A stretch of 64,000 nucleotides of DNA from Actinomadura sp. HBU206391 (lineage in GTDB: Bacteria > Actinomycetota > Actinomycetes > Streptosporangiales > Streptosporangiaceae), in assembly GCF_014323665.1 (NCBI RefSeq), contig NZ_JABVEB010000002.1, positions 62,001 to 126,000 on the forward strand, in the 5' to 3' direction. Made by a program: the position numbers and the translations under genes. The notes below the pieces were generated by a model. The model did no database searches and was not told the origin of the DNA. It was given only the letters and a program-made list of their open reading frames with translations. Positions 56,937-64,000 of this stretch are shown here, in pieces (position 1 is the stretch's first letter; every line of letters begins with the position of its first letter).

Positions 56937-57151
56937 CCCACGAGAACGCCCTGGCCACAAGGGATTCCGGGCACTCGTTACCGTTTTGTTATTCCTTTAC
57001 CTTGGGGTCGCAACCTTCGAGGGGCATCCGGACGTCTTTAAGAGTGACTGAGCTTCCGCTTGGGGGGTTGCGGACTCAGTCGCCGTGATGAGACCAGAGC
57101 CTCGTCTCGGGGGAGGCTCTGCCGTCCGGACCGGCCCGACCCTGCCGGTCG

Positions 57152-57188
57152 GCCCCGGGGGTGCGACACTGTTTCGCGCCCCCGGGGC
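57152..57188. terminator. Strong GC hairpin upstream of ssrA
   Basis: 57152-57165 pairs with 57175-57188 at 13 of 14 positions (GCCCCGGGGG on the left arm) around a nine-base loop. It lies about 215 bases after the PBP-like gene, in a 424-base gap that otherwise holds only the ssrA promoter region. It may stop read-through into ssrA. Confidence 0.5.
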
Positions 57189-57287
57189 TCTCACGTGCGA
57201 AGGCGTGATCACTGCCGCCTCCGGTCCCCTCCTCCGCGTGGTCTCGATCAGAGGCCTTGGCGGCGTGTCGGCCTGCCGGGAATCTCG

Positions 57288-57317
57288 TTGGCGCCCCGTG
57301 CGTTGACCATGTACGGT
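57288..57317 (+). promoter_or_regulatory. Possible ssrA promoter
   Basis: TTGGCG (57288-57293) and TACGGT (57312-57317) are 18 bases apart and would start a precursor about 37 bases before the mature tmRNA end. TTGACC (57303-57308) is a competing -35 candidate. Confidence 0.35.
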
Positions 57318-57360
57318 GAGGAAATACGGGCGTCTCGGCGTCCGGTTGACAACTCAACAT

Positions 57361-57731
57361 GGGGGTGACTGGCTTCGACTTCGGTGGTCGAGTCAGGTGA
57401 AGCGGGTCGAGGGTTGCGATGACGACCTCGTTAATCCTGTTGTCGCAAACCAACAAGTGCCAACTCTAAGCGCACTGAGTTCGCCCTCGCCGCCTGAGGC
57501 GAGTAGCGACTCTGTCAGCCCGGGAGTGTCTCCGGCCCGGGATCTGGCATCGTAAGGAGACTCAACCTGCCGATCCGGTCGCGGGACCGGTAGGGAAACC
57601 CAACAGCGACTGAGCCTGTCGGTGACTTGCCTGTGTGAGCGCCGGGGCTGAGAAAACGATTAACAGGCTGCACCCGGAGAAGCCCTGTATCACTACCGAA
57701 GGACGCGGGTTCGATTCCCGCCACCTCCACC
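57361..57731 (+). ncRNA. ssrA: Transfer-messenger RNA
   Basis: A one-piece tmRNA. The 5' end GGGGGTGACTGGCTTCGAC pairs with the 3' acceptor strand CACCTCC (57722-57728) to form a seven-base-pair acceptor stem, and GGTTCGATTCC just before it is the T-arm loop of the tRNA-like domain. The messenger part at 57459-57497 encodes the tag. With SmpB it rescues ribosomes stalled on broken mRNAs and marks the product for degradation. The mature 3' CCA seems to be added or partly encoded. Downstream lie a terminator and the scar of an integrated element. Confidence 0.96.
57459..57497 (+). other. tmRNA proteolysis tag reading frame
   Basis: Reading from GCC at 57459 gives ANSKRTEFALAA and a TGA stop at 57495-57497. 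The C-terminal ALAA is the degron recognised by ClpXP-type proteases. From memory, the same tag occurs in other Streptosporangiales. Confidence 0.9.
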
Positions 57732-57736
57732 CATCT

Positions 57737-57775
57737 AGAAGCCGCTGGCCAGAGCCCATCTGGCTGGCGGCTTCT
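57737..57775 (+). terminator. ssrA terminator
   Basis: 57737-57753 pairs with 57759-57775 at 15 of 17 positions around a five-base loop, a few bases after the mature tmRNA end. A short TT follows. Confidence 0.75.
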
Positions 57776-57783
57776 TGGCTGTG

Positions 57784-57805
57784 CGCCCACTTTACGCCCA
57801 CTTTA
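57784..57805. repeat. Tandem 11-base repeat at the integrase end
   Basis: CGCCCACTTTA occurs twice in a row (57784-57794 and 57795-57805), the second copy ending on the integrase stop codon. Such repeats beside an integrase and ssrA may be arm-type or attachment sequences of the lost element. Confidence 0.45.
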
Positions 57806-58021
57806 GGAGTCCCGCCTGCCGAGAATCTCGGCCGCCTGGGCGGACGCCACACCGCCGCCCATGTACACGTCCTGTGTCACCTACGGCTTGGCGTGCCCAA
57901 GGTGGTCGGCGATTGCGCGGGCACTCAGGCCGGCCTCGTCGAGCCGGGTCGCAACCGTTCTCCGGAACGTGTACGTCGTCACCCAGCCATACGCATCAGC
58001 ATCGATACGGGTGATGCGGCC
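57803..58021 (-). pseudogene. Tyrosine integrase C-terminal remnant
   Basis: Only the end of a phage-type integrase remains. TYTFRRTVATRLDEAGLSAR carries the second catalytic Arg (with Tyr for the usual His), HLGHAKP the following His box, and QDVYMG the nucleophile Tyr (codon at 57865-57863). A TAG at 57883-57881 interrupts the frame between HAKP and VTQDVY, and the rest of the protein is replaced by an IS4-type fragment. It lies directly after ssrA, the usual place of an integrase whose element used tmRNA as its attachment site. Confidence 0.8.
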
Positions 58022-58300
58022 GAGGTCGCCTTCGCTTACTACCAGCGCTGGGAGCACGAGTCGGGACTGGACGAGATCGAAACCCACCTACGCGGCGGCG
58101 GCGGGATCCTCCGCTCCCGGAGCTCTGACCTGGTTGAACAGGAGATGTCGGGCGTCCTGCTGACCCACTACGCGATCCGTGAGCTGATGTGCCGGGCCGC
58201 CGACGAAGCCGACGAAGACCCCGACCGGATCAGCTTCATCCGGACCGTCCGCCTCGTCCGCCGCCGGATCGACGATCCGGCGGCCTTTTCCCTCCATTGA
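58022..58300 (+). pseudogene. IS4-family transposase C-terminal fragment
   Basis: The frame EVAFAYYQRWEHESGLDEIETHL, then LLTHYAIRELMCRAADEA and SFIRTVRLVRRRI, matches the C-terminus of IS4-type transposases including the Glu of the YxxRWxxE region. The upstream two-thirds with the catalytic Asp residues is missing and no start codon belongs to it. No inverted repeat of a complete insertion sequence could be found. It abuts the integrase remnant on the opposite strand, so the IS probably inserted into, or recombined with, the integrase. Confidence 0.75.
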
Positions 58301-58414
58301 GGGCGATCAGCGCCCCATGAACAAAACCGTACGGTCTTGCGGAGAGCGGCTGTGGTTACCCAGAGCACGGCAGGTGGTTCGTTCAGCAACCATGACGGCC
58401 ATTGAGGCGAAATA

Positions 58415-58906
58415 ATGCGATACATGAGTGAGCAGGACGGGCGAGCGAGGCGGCAGGAGGGCCAAAGGGCCGCGGAGGAGGCCGAGCAGCCTGATGGCTG
58501 CATGGGCGTCATCGGGTGGGCTCTGATGGTGTTCGGCGCTGTCATCATCGGCAGGGCGGTGTTCGGAGAGGTCTATGGTGACTGGCGCCCCACCGTGCTG
58601 TGGCTCGGTCTCGGCGTGCCCCTGCTGCTCTTCGGGCTCGCCTTCAACGGGTGGGCGGTGCGACTCTGCGCCGCCATGGCGTGGACTCTGCCCGCGACGA
58701 TCCTGTTCGGAGCTCTGATCGTCATGGTCGACCCAGGGTACGCCTCCGTTCTCGACGGCCCGGAGAATTGGGTGGGCTCAACCTTGGAGGCACGCCTTGT
58801 CGCGGGCTTCTTGATGGTCGTGGGCGCGGCCGGCCTGATCGGCTGGGGATACTCCGTTCGCAACGGGCTGGGCACGTGGGTAGGTCGGCGATCCGACGAC
58901 GCGTGA
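58415..58906 (+). CDS. Small multi-pass membrane protein
   Basis: A 163-residue protein with a charged N-terminus (about 28 residues) and four hydrophobic segments (near 30-48, 60-78, 82-103 and 126-145). No family is recognised. The ATG at 58415 has GAGG eight bases upstream; a second ATG at 58424 would also be possible. It lies just outside the integrase/IS scar and could be part of the former element or native. Confidence 0.55.
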   Translation: MRYMSEQDGRARRQEGQRAAEEAEQPDGCMGVIGWALMVFGAVIIGRAVFGEVYGDWRPTVLWLGLGVPLLLFGLAFNGWAVRLCAAMAWTLPATILFGALIVMVDPGYASVLDGPENWVGSTLEARLVAGFLMVVGAAGLIGWGYSVRNGLGTWVGRRSDDA

Positions 58907-59028
58907 CGGGACTGTCCGAATGACCGTACAGACCCCTCTGACGTCCTTCGGGACAGTCGGTGGCAGGCACTGCATGCATGCTCGTGCTCGGGCGTCATCG
59001 ATCGGTCGAGCATAGTGAGGGGTTCGCG

Positions 59029-59475
59029 CTATCCGGCTGACAGCTTGTCGGCTTCAAGCCGGGCGGCCGTGGTCGGACGTTCTCCAGCGCCCGGCCTTGT
59101 TATTCGACGAGGTAGGGGGCCTGGCCGAGGGCTGCGACGGGGCGTGACCCCGGTGAACCCGGCACCATCGGAATCAGCTTCGAGTCGGGAATCTATGTCG
59201 ACGCGGAGTGCCTTCTCGACGTCGTTTTCCGCGCCGGGTCGTACCTCTTTCACAAGCACCCGGAGGTAGTCATCTTCGGTGCGCTTTGCAGAAAGGCCGT
59301 GGCGCAGGCTGTGATGCGCTATGGCCTGTGTGAGCGGCGTCAAGAACGGCGTTGTCCTGACGTCCGGGGCGAAGATGGCGGTGATGTCGACCAGACCGCC
59401 GACATCGACGCTGCGCAGGGCGATCCCATCATCGCCAGCAGTGGTGATGTGGACCGCGGAGCGGGTGCCGATCAC
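59029..59475 (-). CDS. Hypothetical protein, uncertain
   Basis: A possible 148-residue protein from a GTG at 59475: VHITTAGDDGIALRSVDVGGLVDITAIFAPDV looks like a folded alpha/beta segment, and KRTEDDYLRVLVKEVRPGAENDVEKALR a helical one; the C-terminus is Arg/Pro-rich and disordered. Composition in this middle part looks protein-like, but no family is recognised and no ribosome-binding site is seen. It may be the decayed end of a larger gene. Otherwise 58907-59677 holds no gene that I can support. Confidence 0.35.
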   Translation of the reverse strand: MIGTRSAVHITTAGDDGIALRSVDVGGLVDITAIFAPDVRTTPFLTPLTQAIAHHSLRHGLSAKRTEDDYLRVLVKEVRPGAENDVEKALRVDIDSRLEADSDGAGFTGVTPRRSPRPGPLPRRITRPGAGERPTTAARLEADKLSAG

Positions 59476-59521
59476 GGCTCGGCGCGCTGCGCGCGCCTTC
59501 GCCGGGGCCCGCTGTGTTTTC

Positions 59522-59572
59522 CCGGGGGGACGACCCCCCGGAGCCGCCCGCTGTGGGGGCTCTGCCCCCACA
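59522..59572. repeat. Double hairpin repeat upstream of the EI24 gene
   Basis: Two perfect eight-base stems lie side by side: CCGGGGGG/CCCCCCGG (59522-59541, loop ACGA) and TGTGGGGG/CCCCCACA (59552-59572, loop CTCTG). The sequence matches a type of G/C-run intergenic element scattered in actinomycete genomes. The downstream 59575-59660 contains two GGGTTCGAGT words as a short direct repeat. Confidence 0.6.
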
Positions 59573-59677
59573 CCCCCGCGCCTCGCGCCTCGCGCTCTTG
59601 CAGGGGTTCGAGTACGCGCTTGTGCAGGGTTCGAGTTCGCGATTTCCGCTGGCGGGAGATCACAGTACGCTGCCCCT

Positions 59678-60523
59678 GTGTATGAGCCACAGCCGCGGCG
59701 GCGGCAGCGACCTGGGGATCTGTTCACGGGCGTGGGCTACCTCGGACGAGGACTGGCCTGGGTCGCGAAACGCCCCAAACAGTATCTGTTCGGACTAATC
59801 CCGGCGTTCATCGCGCTGGCGCTGTTCGGTACTGGGCTGGTCTTCCTGGGGATCTACGCCGGCGACCTGGCGGAATGGATCACTCCGTTCGCCGACGGCT
59901 GGTCGTCGGGCTCGCGGTCGGCCCTGCGGGTCATCACGGCACTCGCGATCTTCGGGACCGGGGCGTTCCTTTCAGTGATCTTGTTCACAGCGGTCACCCT
60001 GCTGATCGGTGAGCCCTTCTACGAGAGCATCGCCGTCCGGGTCGAGGAGTCGCAGGGCGGTGCCCCGCCAGAGCCGGACGTGCCGCTCCACGTCCAGATT
60101 CTTCGCGGCGTGCGCGATGCGATCGTCATCGGGCTCATGGCCATCGGTTTCGGCGTGGTCTTCTTCGTGCTCGGTTTCGTGCCGGTCATCGGTCAGACGG
60201 TGGTGCCGGTGGCCGCGGCCTGCGTCACCGGCTTCTTCCTGGCCGGCGAGCTGACCGCCATCGCCTTGGAGCGCCGTGGCCTGCGCCGAAAGGATCGGTT
60301 CGCCCTGCTCAGGCGGAACTGGCTGCTCGTGGTCGGGTTCGGCGCGGCGACGGTGGTGCTGTTCCTCATTCCGCTGGGCGCCGTGTTCGCGATGCCCGGC
60401 GCGGTCGCGGGCGGCACGCTCCTCGCGAGGGAACGACTCGCGCCGGCGAATGTCGGGCTGTCCGCTCCGGGTGTGCCGGGCCTCCCTACCAGCGGTCTCC
60501 CCGGCACCGGACCGAGCCGATGA
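59678..60523 (+). CDS. EI24/CysZ-family membrane protein
   Basis: A 281-residue membrane protein with the EI24 fold: about five hydrophobic segments, starting FTGVGYLGRGLAWVAKRPKQ and including LIGEPFYESIAVRVEE and GFVPVIGQTVVPVAAA. In E. coli the related CysZ takes up sulfate, but most actinobacterial members are uncharacterised. The GTG at 59678 lies six bases after TACGCT (59666-59671) with no ribosome-binding site, so the mRNA is probably leaderless. Confidence 0.85.
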   Translation: MYEPQPRRRQRPGDLFTGVGYLGRGLAWVAKRPKQYLFGLIPAFIALALFGTGLVFLGIYAGDLAEWITPFADGWSSGSRSALRVITALAIFGTGAFLSVILFTAVTLLIGEPFYESIAVRVEESQGGAPPEPDVPLHVQILRGVRDAIVIGLMAIGFGVVFFVLGFVPVIGQTVVPVAAACVTGFFLAGELTAIALERRGLRRKDRFALLRRNWLLVVGFGAATVVLFLIPLGAVFAMPGAVAGGTLLARERLAPANVGLSAPGVPGLPTSGLPGTGPSR

Positions 60524-60591
60524 CGAGCTGTGTCCCGAGCGTGATTTCAGGCTCCGAGCGAGAATGTTGATCTTCGCGTAGCCTGTCCCGC

Positions 60592-62502
60592 ATGTCCGAT
60601 CAGGGGGATCTCGCGAAGCGCTGGAACGCGCAGAGCGACGACACCAATGCCTTCAATCCCGCCGATGATGCGACGGGTCCGATACCGGCTGTGGATCCGG
60701 TGGACGAGTACGGACCGGCCCCGGTCTGGTCCGACTCGACCGAGGCCGAGCTGGCCGATACCGGCCAGGGCCAGACCGACCAGGGCCAGACCGACGAGGC
60801 CGAGAGCGGCCAGGCGGAGGCCTGGCCGACAGGCCCGCAGCAGGCGACCTTCACGTCGGCCGGGTTCGAGCCGGAGGATGAGCCACCGCCGGGACGGCTG
60901 GTGTTCCCTGAGGCTCAGGTCCCTGCGGCGGAGGACGAGCCCTTTGCCGAGGGCGCGGCGCCCGCGCTGCCGGAGCGGATGCCGAGACCGCCCAGGGCAT
61001 CGGACTACTTCGGCACGGACGAACTGGGCATGGACTACCCGGCCACGGGTCACACGGGCACGGGTTACGACGCCAAGCCCTACGGCGGCACGGATGCGCC
61101 GGCCACGGACTACACCGACACGGGCCGCTCAGGCTCTGACGACGCGGGCGCCCAGTACGCCGGCACCGACCGCACCGCGTCGGAGTACACGTCATCGGAC
61201 TACACCGGGTCGGACTACCTGGGGTCGGACTACGCGGGGTCGGATTACCCGGCCTCCGATTACCAGGCCACGGACCGCACCGAGCGCACGGCTTCGGACT
61301 ACGGCCCATCCGGCTACGGGCCGGGCTACGGGCCGTCCGAGTACGGGCCTTCTGAATATGGGCCGGCGGACTACGCGGCACCCGAATCCGGACCGGAATT
61401 CGGCGCGCCCGGGACACCGGACGACGACCGTGAGGAGGCCGACAGGGCCGCGGCTCGGATGGAGTTCTCCGCGCCGCCGGCGGGCGGCTGGGAGGGGTCG
61501 CTGTTCGACGGCACCGCCGACTCCGAGCCTGGTGATGGGCGCTACGCGCCGGTGTCGCTGTCGGGGCCGAGCACCCCGCCGAAGCCCGGCACGCCCAGCA
61601 GCGGGAACCTGCGCATTCCCGACTGGATGCGGGAGGAGAACGGGGGCGGGGCCGGGGGCCCCTCCGACGAGGACGACTTCGGGACCAAGCCCAGGAGCAG
61701 GGCCAAGGACAAGACCCGGCACAAGAACAGAGGTGCGGACAAGGCCGAGGACTCGGGCGCGGGGTCCCGGGTCGCGCTGTTCGCCGGCGTGGGGCTGCTC
61801 GTCGTCGCGCTGATCGCGTCCGCGGTGGTCTACGTCCTCAAGTCCGGGGGCGACTCGGGCGCCGAGCCCGCCGAGCGCACGACCAGCCCCGGCCGGCCCG
61901 CCGCGGGTGACCAGAAGCAGAATCCCCTGCCGACGCCCGCCGACAAGGCGCTCAGGCCGTTCCCGGGCACCCGCAGCAACGTCATCGGCCGGTTCACCGA
62001 CACTCGCGCCGGCCTGTCGTACCCGAGGTTCGGTCCGCCCTGGCAACTGCCCACGAAACAGAACAAGCTCGGCCAGCTCGGCTGGTCGGGGCAGCAGATC
62101 GTGGTGACCGAGCAGCGCGGCACCCGGCTCTGGTACGGGCAGCTGCTCAGCGGGACCCTCAACCCGGCCGAGCTCAGCATGTACGGCGGGACGGGCACCG
62201 AGAAGGCCGCGGCCGTCGCCTTCGCCCACAGCATCGAGACGCGCTTCTACGGCTTCCCGCACAAGACCCAGCCCTACGCCTCGCAGGCGCTCACGGTGGA
62301 CGGGCGCAAGGGCTGGTTGATCAGCTCCTACCTGCGATACCAGCGACCGGGTGTGAAGGCGACGGGCGAGCTCCTGGTCACCGCCGTCATCGACACCGGC
62401 GGCAAGGCCCCGGCGGTGCTGTTCATCGGGATCCCGAGCACCCACCGCAAGCTCTGGGCCGACGTCAGCTACTTCCTGAGTAACCTCCACCTGGCCCGCT
62501 GA
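60592..62502 (+). CDS. Membrane protein with acidic Tyr-repeat cytoplasmic domain
   Basis: A 636-residue single-pass protein. Residues 1-395 are acidic and low in complexity. Between about 195 and 265 five-residue units of the type SDYxG repeat (SDYTGSDYLGSDYAGSDY), then YGP units (GYGPSEYGPSEYGP). A basic stretch (KPRSRAKDKTRHKNR) precedes one membrane helix (VALFAGVGLLVVALIASAVVYVL, near 403-425). The outer domain (about 475-636) has no recognised family. TAGCCT lies seven bases before the ATG, suggesting a leaderless mRNA. Confidence 0.75.
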   Translation: MSDQGDLAKRWNAQSDDTNAFNPADDATGPIPAVDPVDEYGPAPVWSDSTEAELADTGQGQTDQGQTDEAESGQAEAWPTGPQQATFTSAGFEPEDEPPPGRLVFPEAQVPAAEDEPFAEGAAPALPERMPRPPRASDYFGTDELGMDYPATGHTGTGYDAKPYGGTDAPATDYTDTGRSGSDDAGAQYAGTDRTASEYTSSDYTGSDYLGSDYAGSDYPASDYQATDRTERTASDYGPSGYGPGYGPSEYGPSEYGPADYAAPESGPEFGAPGTPDDDREEADRAAARMEFSAPPAGGWEGSLFDGTADSEPGDGRYAPVSLSGPSTPPKPGTPSSGNLRIPDWMREENGGGAGGPSDEDDFGTKPRSRAKDKTRHKNRGADKAEDSGAGSRVALFAGVGLLVVALIASAVVYVLKSGGDSGAEPAERTTSPGRPAAGDQKQNPLPTPADKALRPFPGTRSNVIGRFTDTRAGLSYPRFGPPWQLPTKQNKLGQLGWSGQQIVVTEQRGTRLWYGQLLSGTLNPAELSMYGGTGTEKAAAVAFAHSIETRFYGFPHKTQPYASQALTVDGRKGWLISSYLRYQRPGVKATGELLVTAVIDTGGKAPAVLFIGIPSTHRKLWADVSYFLSNLHLAR

Positions 62503-62593
62503 TCCGCCGTCCCGGTTCGAGTCCGGCCGACGGGCCCCGATAAACCGAATAACGTTCTATAGGCTGTGGCCCTCCGGATGAATGAGGTGAGCC

Positions 62594-64000
62594 ATGGCGA
62601 TCGGGCTGTCCGAGGAGCACGAGGCGCTGGCGGCGTCGGTGCGCGGCTTCGCCGAGCGGTACGTGACCGCCCAGTCCGTACGTGCCGCGGTCGACGCGAC
62701 GGAGCATGTACGGCCGGCGTTCTGGCCGGTGCTGGCCGAGCAGGGCCTGCTCGGTCTGCACCTGCCGGAGAGCTGCGGAGGGCAGGGTTTCGGCCTGGCC
62801 GAGCTGGCGGTGGCGCTCGAGGAACTGGGCCGGGCGAACGCTCCGGGGCCGTACCTGCCGACCGTGCTCGCGAGCGCGGTCATCAGCGGCTCCGGTGCGG
62901 CCCATGACCTGCTTCCCGGACTCGCGGACGGCTCCCGTACCGCCGCCGTGGCGCTGACCGGAACATTGGCCGGAGCGCCCACGGGAGCACCGGCCGGCGA
63001 TCTCGGCGACGGCGGGCTCACCGTCGGCGGCGCACTCGAGCCTGTGCTCGGCGCCGGCCTCGCGGACCTGCTCGTGCTGCCGGTCCGGGTCGCCGGCGAG
63101 GCCGCGGACGGGGACGCGGTGGAGCGGTGGGTGGTCGTCGACGCGGCCGACGCCTCCGTCGAGGCCCTGGACGGCCTCGACCTCACCCGGCGCGTGCACC
63201 GGGTGACCGTCGACGGCGTCACCGTCCGGGCGGGGCGGGTACTGCCCGGCTCGGTCGATCCGCGTGGCCTGGCCGCGGTCCTGTTCGGCGCCGAGGCGTG
63301 CGGCGTGGCGGGCTGGGCGGTGGACACCGCGGTGTCGTACGCCCGCGTGCGCGAGCAGTTCGGCCGGCCGATCGGGCAGTTCCAGGGCGTCAAGCACAAG
63401 TGCGCGCGGATGCTGGTCGAGCTGGAACGGGCGCGGGCCGCCGTCTGGGACGCCGCGCGGGCGACCGGCGCCGATCCGGACCAGCGCGCGTACGCCGTCG
63501 CGGTCGCCGGCGCCCTGGCGCCGGACGTGGCCGTCGCCTGCGCCGAGGACAACATCCAGGTGCACGGAGGCATCGGGTACACCTGGGAACACGACGCCCA
63601 CCTGTACTACCGGCGGGCGCTCACCTTGCGGGCGCTGGCCGGCCGAAGCGCCGGACACCGCGCGGCGGTCGCCGACCGGGTGCTCGCCGGGGTGCGGCGG
63701 CCGATGGACGTGGAACTGGCGGCGGACGCCGAGCCGCTCCGGGAGGAGATCCGCGAGAGCGTCGCCGGGCTCGCCGCGATGGACCAGCCGTCACAGCGCG
63801 CGGCGATGGCGGCCGGCGGCTGGGTGACCCCGCATCTACCGAGGCCGTGGGGACGGGCGGCGGGGCCGGTGGAACAGGTCGTCATCCAGCAGGAGATGCG
63901 GCGCGCGAAGGTGAGTCCGGTGCCGCTCATGATCGGGGCCTGGGTGGTGCCGTCCCTGGTGCAGTACGGCACCCCCGCCCAGCAGGAACGGTTCCTGGCG
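62594..64000 (+). CDS. Acyl-CoA dehydrogenase, tandem-domain type (cut by window edge)
   Basis: The first 469 residues of a fused acyl-CoA dehydrogenase. The first ACAD unit (1-370) shows IGLSEEHEALAASVRGFAERY, FGRPIGQFQGVKHKCARML, and IQVHGGIGYTWEHDAHLYYRRA, so the flavin-binding C-terminal part is present. A second unit begins near 385 (EEIRESVAGLAAMDQPSQRA, EMRRAKVSPVPLMIG), as in the roughly 700-residue two-domain FadE proteins of actinobacteria. It likely oxidises branched or steroid-type acyl-CoAs; the substrate is unknown. The ATG at 62594 follows GAGGTGA. Confidence 0.88.
   Translation, partial: MAIGLSEEHEALAASVRGFAERYVTAQSVRAAVDATEHVRPAFWPVLAEQGLLGLHLPESCGGQGFGLAELAVALEELGRANAPGPYLPTVLASAVISGSGAAHDLLPGLADGSRTAAVALTGTLAGAPTGAPAGDLGDGGLTVGGALEPVLGAGLADLLVLPVRVAGEAADGDAVERWVVVDAADASVEALDGLDLTRRVHRVTVDGVTVRAGRVLPGSVDPRGLAAVLFGAEACGVAGWAVDTAVSYARVREQFGRPIGQFQGVKHKCARMLVELERARAAVWDAARATGADPDQRAYAVAVAGALAPDVAVACAEDNIQVHGGIGYTWEHDAHLYYRRALTLRALAGRSAGHRAAVADRVLAGVRRPMDVELAADAEPLREEIRESVAGLAAMDQPSQRAAMAAGGWVTPHLPRPWGRAAGPVEQVVIQQEMRRAKVSPVPLMIGAWVVPSLVQYGTPAQQERFLA

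Overview
The window is high-GC chromosomal DNA from an actinomycete. The mtrA-mtrB-lpqB locus, an Rv3235-family gene beside secA, a large NAD-dependent glutamate dehydrogenase, dense GTG starts and overlapping stop/start codons all fit Actinomycetota. The tmRNA tag ANSKRTEFALAA and the overall gene set point, as inference, to Streptosporangiales (Streptosporangium/Nonomuraea/Microbispora-like). No rRNA, tRNA or CRISPR array was seen. The only stable RNA gene is ssrA.

Layout. 1-3951 (minus): a membrane operon (GPDPase-type membrane protein, DUF4129, DUF4350, MoxR ATPase cut by the window edge), divergent from mtrA-mtrB-lpqB (4437-8606). 8864-16570: comF, hpf with a long leader, an orphan LuxR-type response regulator, a YcaQ-like DNA glycosylase, a small membrane protein and secA with a perfect terminator. 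16635-28839: an amino-sugar and cell-wall recycling district: a DasR-like GntR regulator with an inverted-repeat operator, nagA, a NagB-II-type SIS enzyme, ptsH, ptsI, a lipoprotein, nagZ, a HAD enzyme, murQ, murR and a GlcNAc-kinase-like gene. Together they cover release of GlcNAc from muropeptides, phosphorylation, MurNAc-6P ether cleavage, deacetylation and deamination, plus the general PTS proteins.

29039-38380: metabolic genes (pruA, acetoacetyl-CoA ligase, HpcH/HpaI aldolase) and a decaying cluster (MFS pump, SDR, ArsR) in which a deletion seems to have removed a shared divergent promoter and both gene starts. 38453-43596: an unusual signalling cassette: a membrane chimera with a cytoplasmic helical domain and an external amino-acid-binding-type domain, divergent from a class III cyclase-like protein and a transmembrane Ser/Thr kinase. 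This is the best candidate here for an undescribed system.

43737-56936: the 1653-residue glutamate dehydrogenase, two tandem paralogous lipoproteins, prfB, a tiny zinc-ribbon membrane protein, ftsE-ftsX, smpB and a penicillin-binding-protein homologue that has lost all three catalytic motifs. 57361-58300: ssrA (tmRNA), then a broken tyrosine integrase and an IS4-type transposase fragment, the scar of an element integrated at ssrA. 58415-64000: a small membrane protein, intergenic hairpin repeats, an EI24/CysZ-type protein, a tyrosine/Ser/Asp-repeat membrane protein and the start of a fused acyl-CoA dehydrogenase cut by the right edge.
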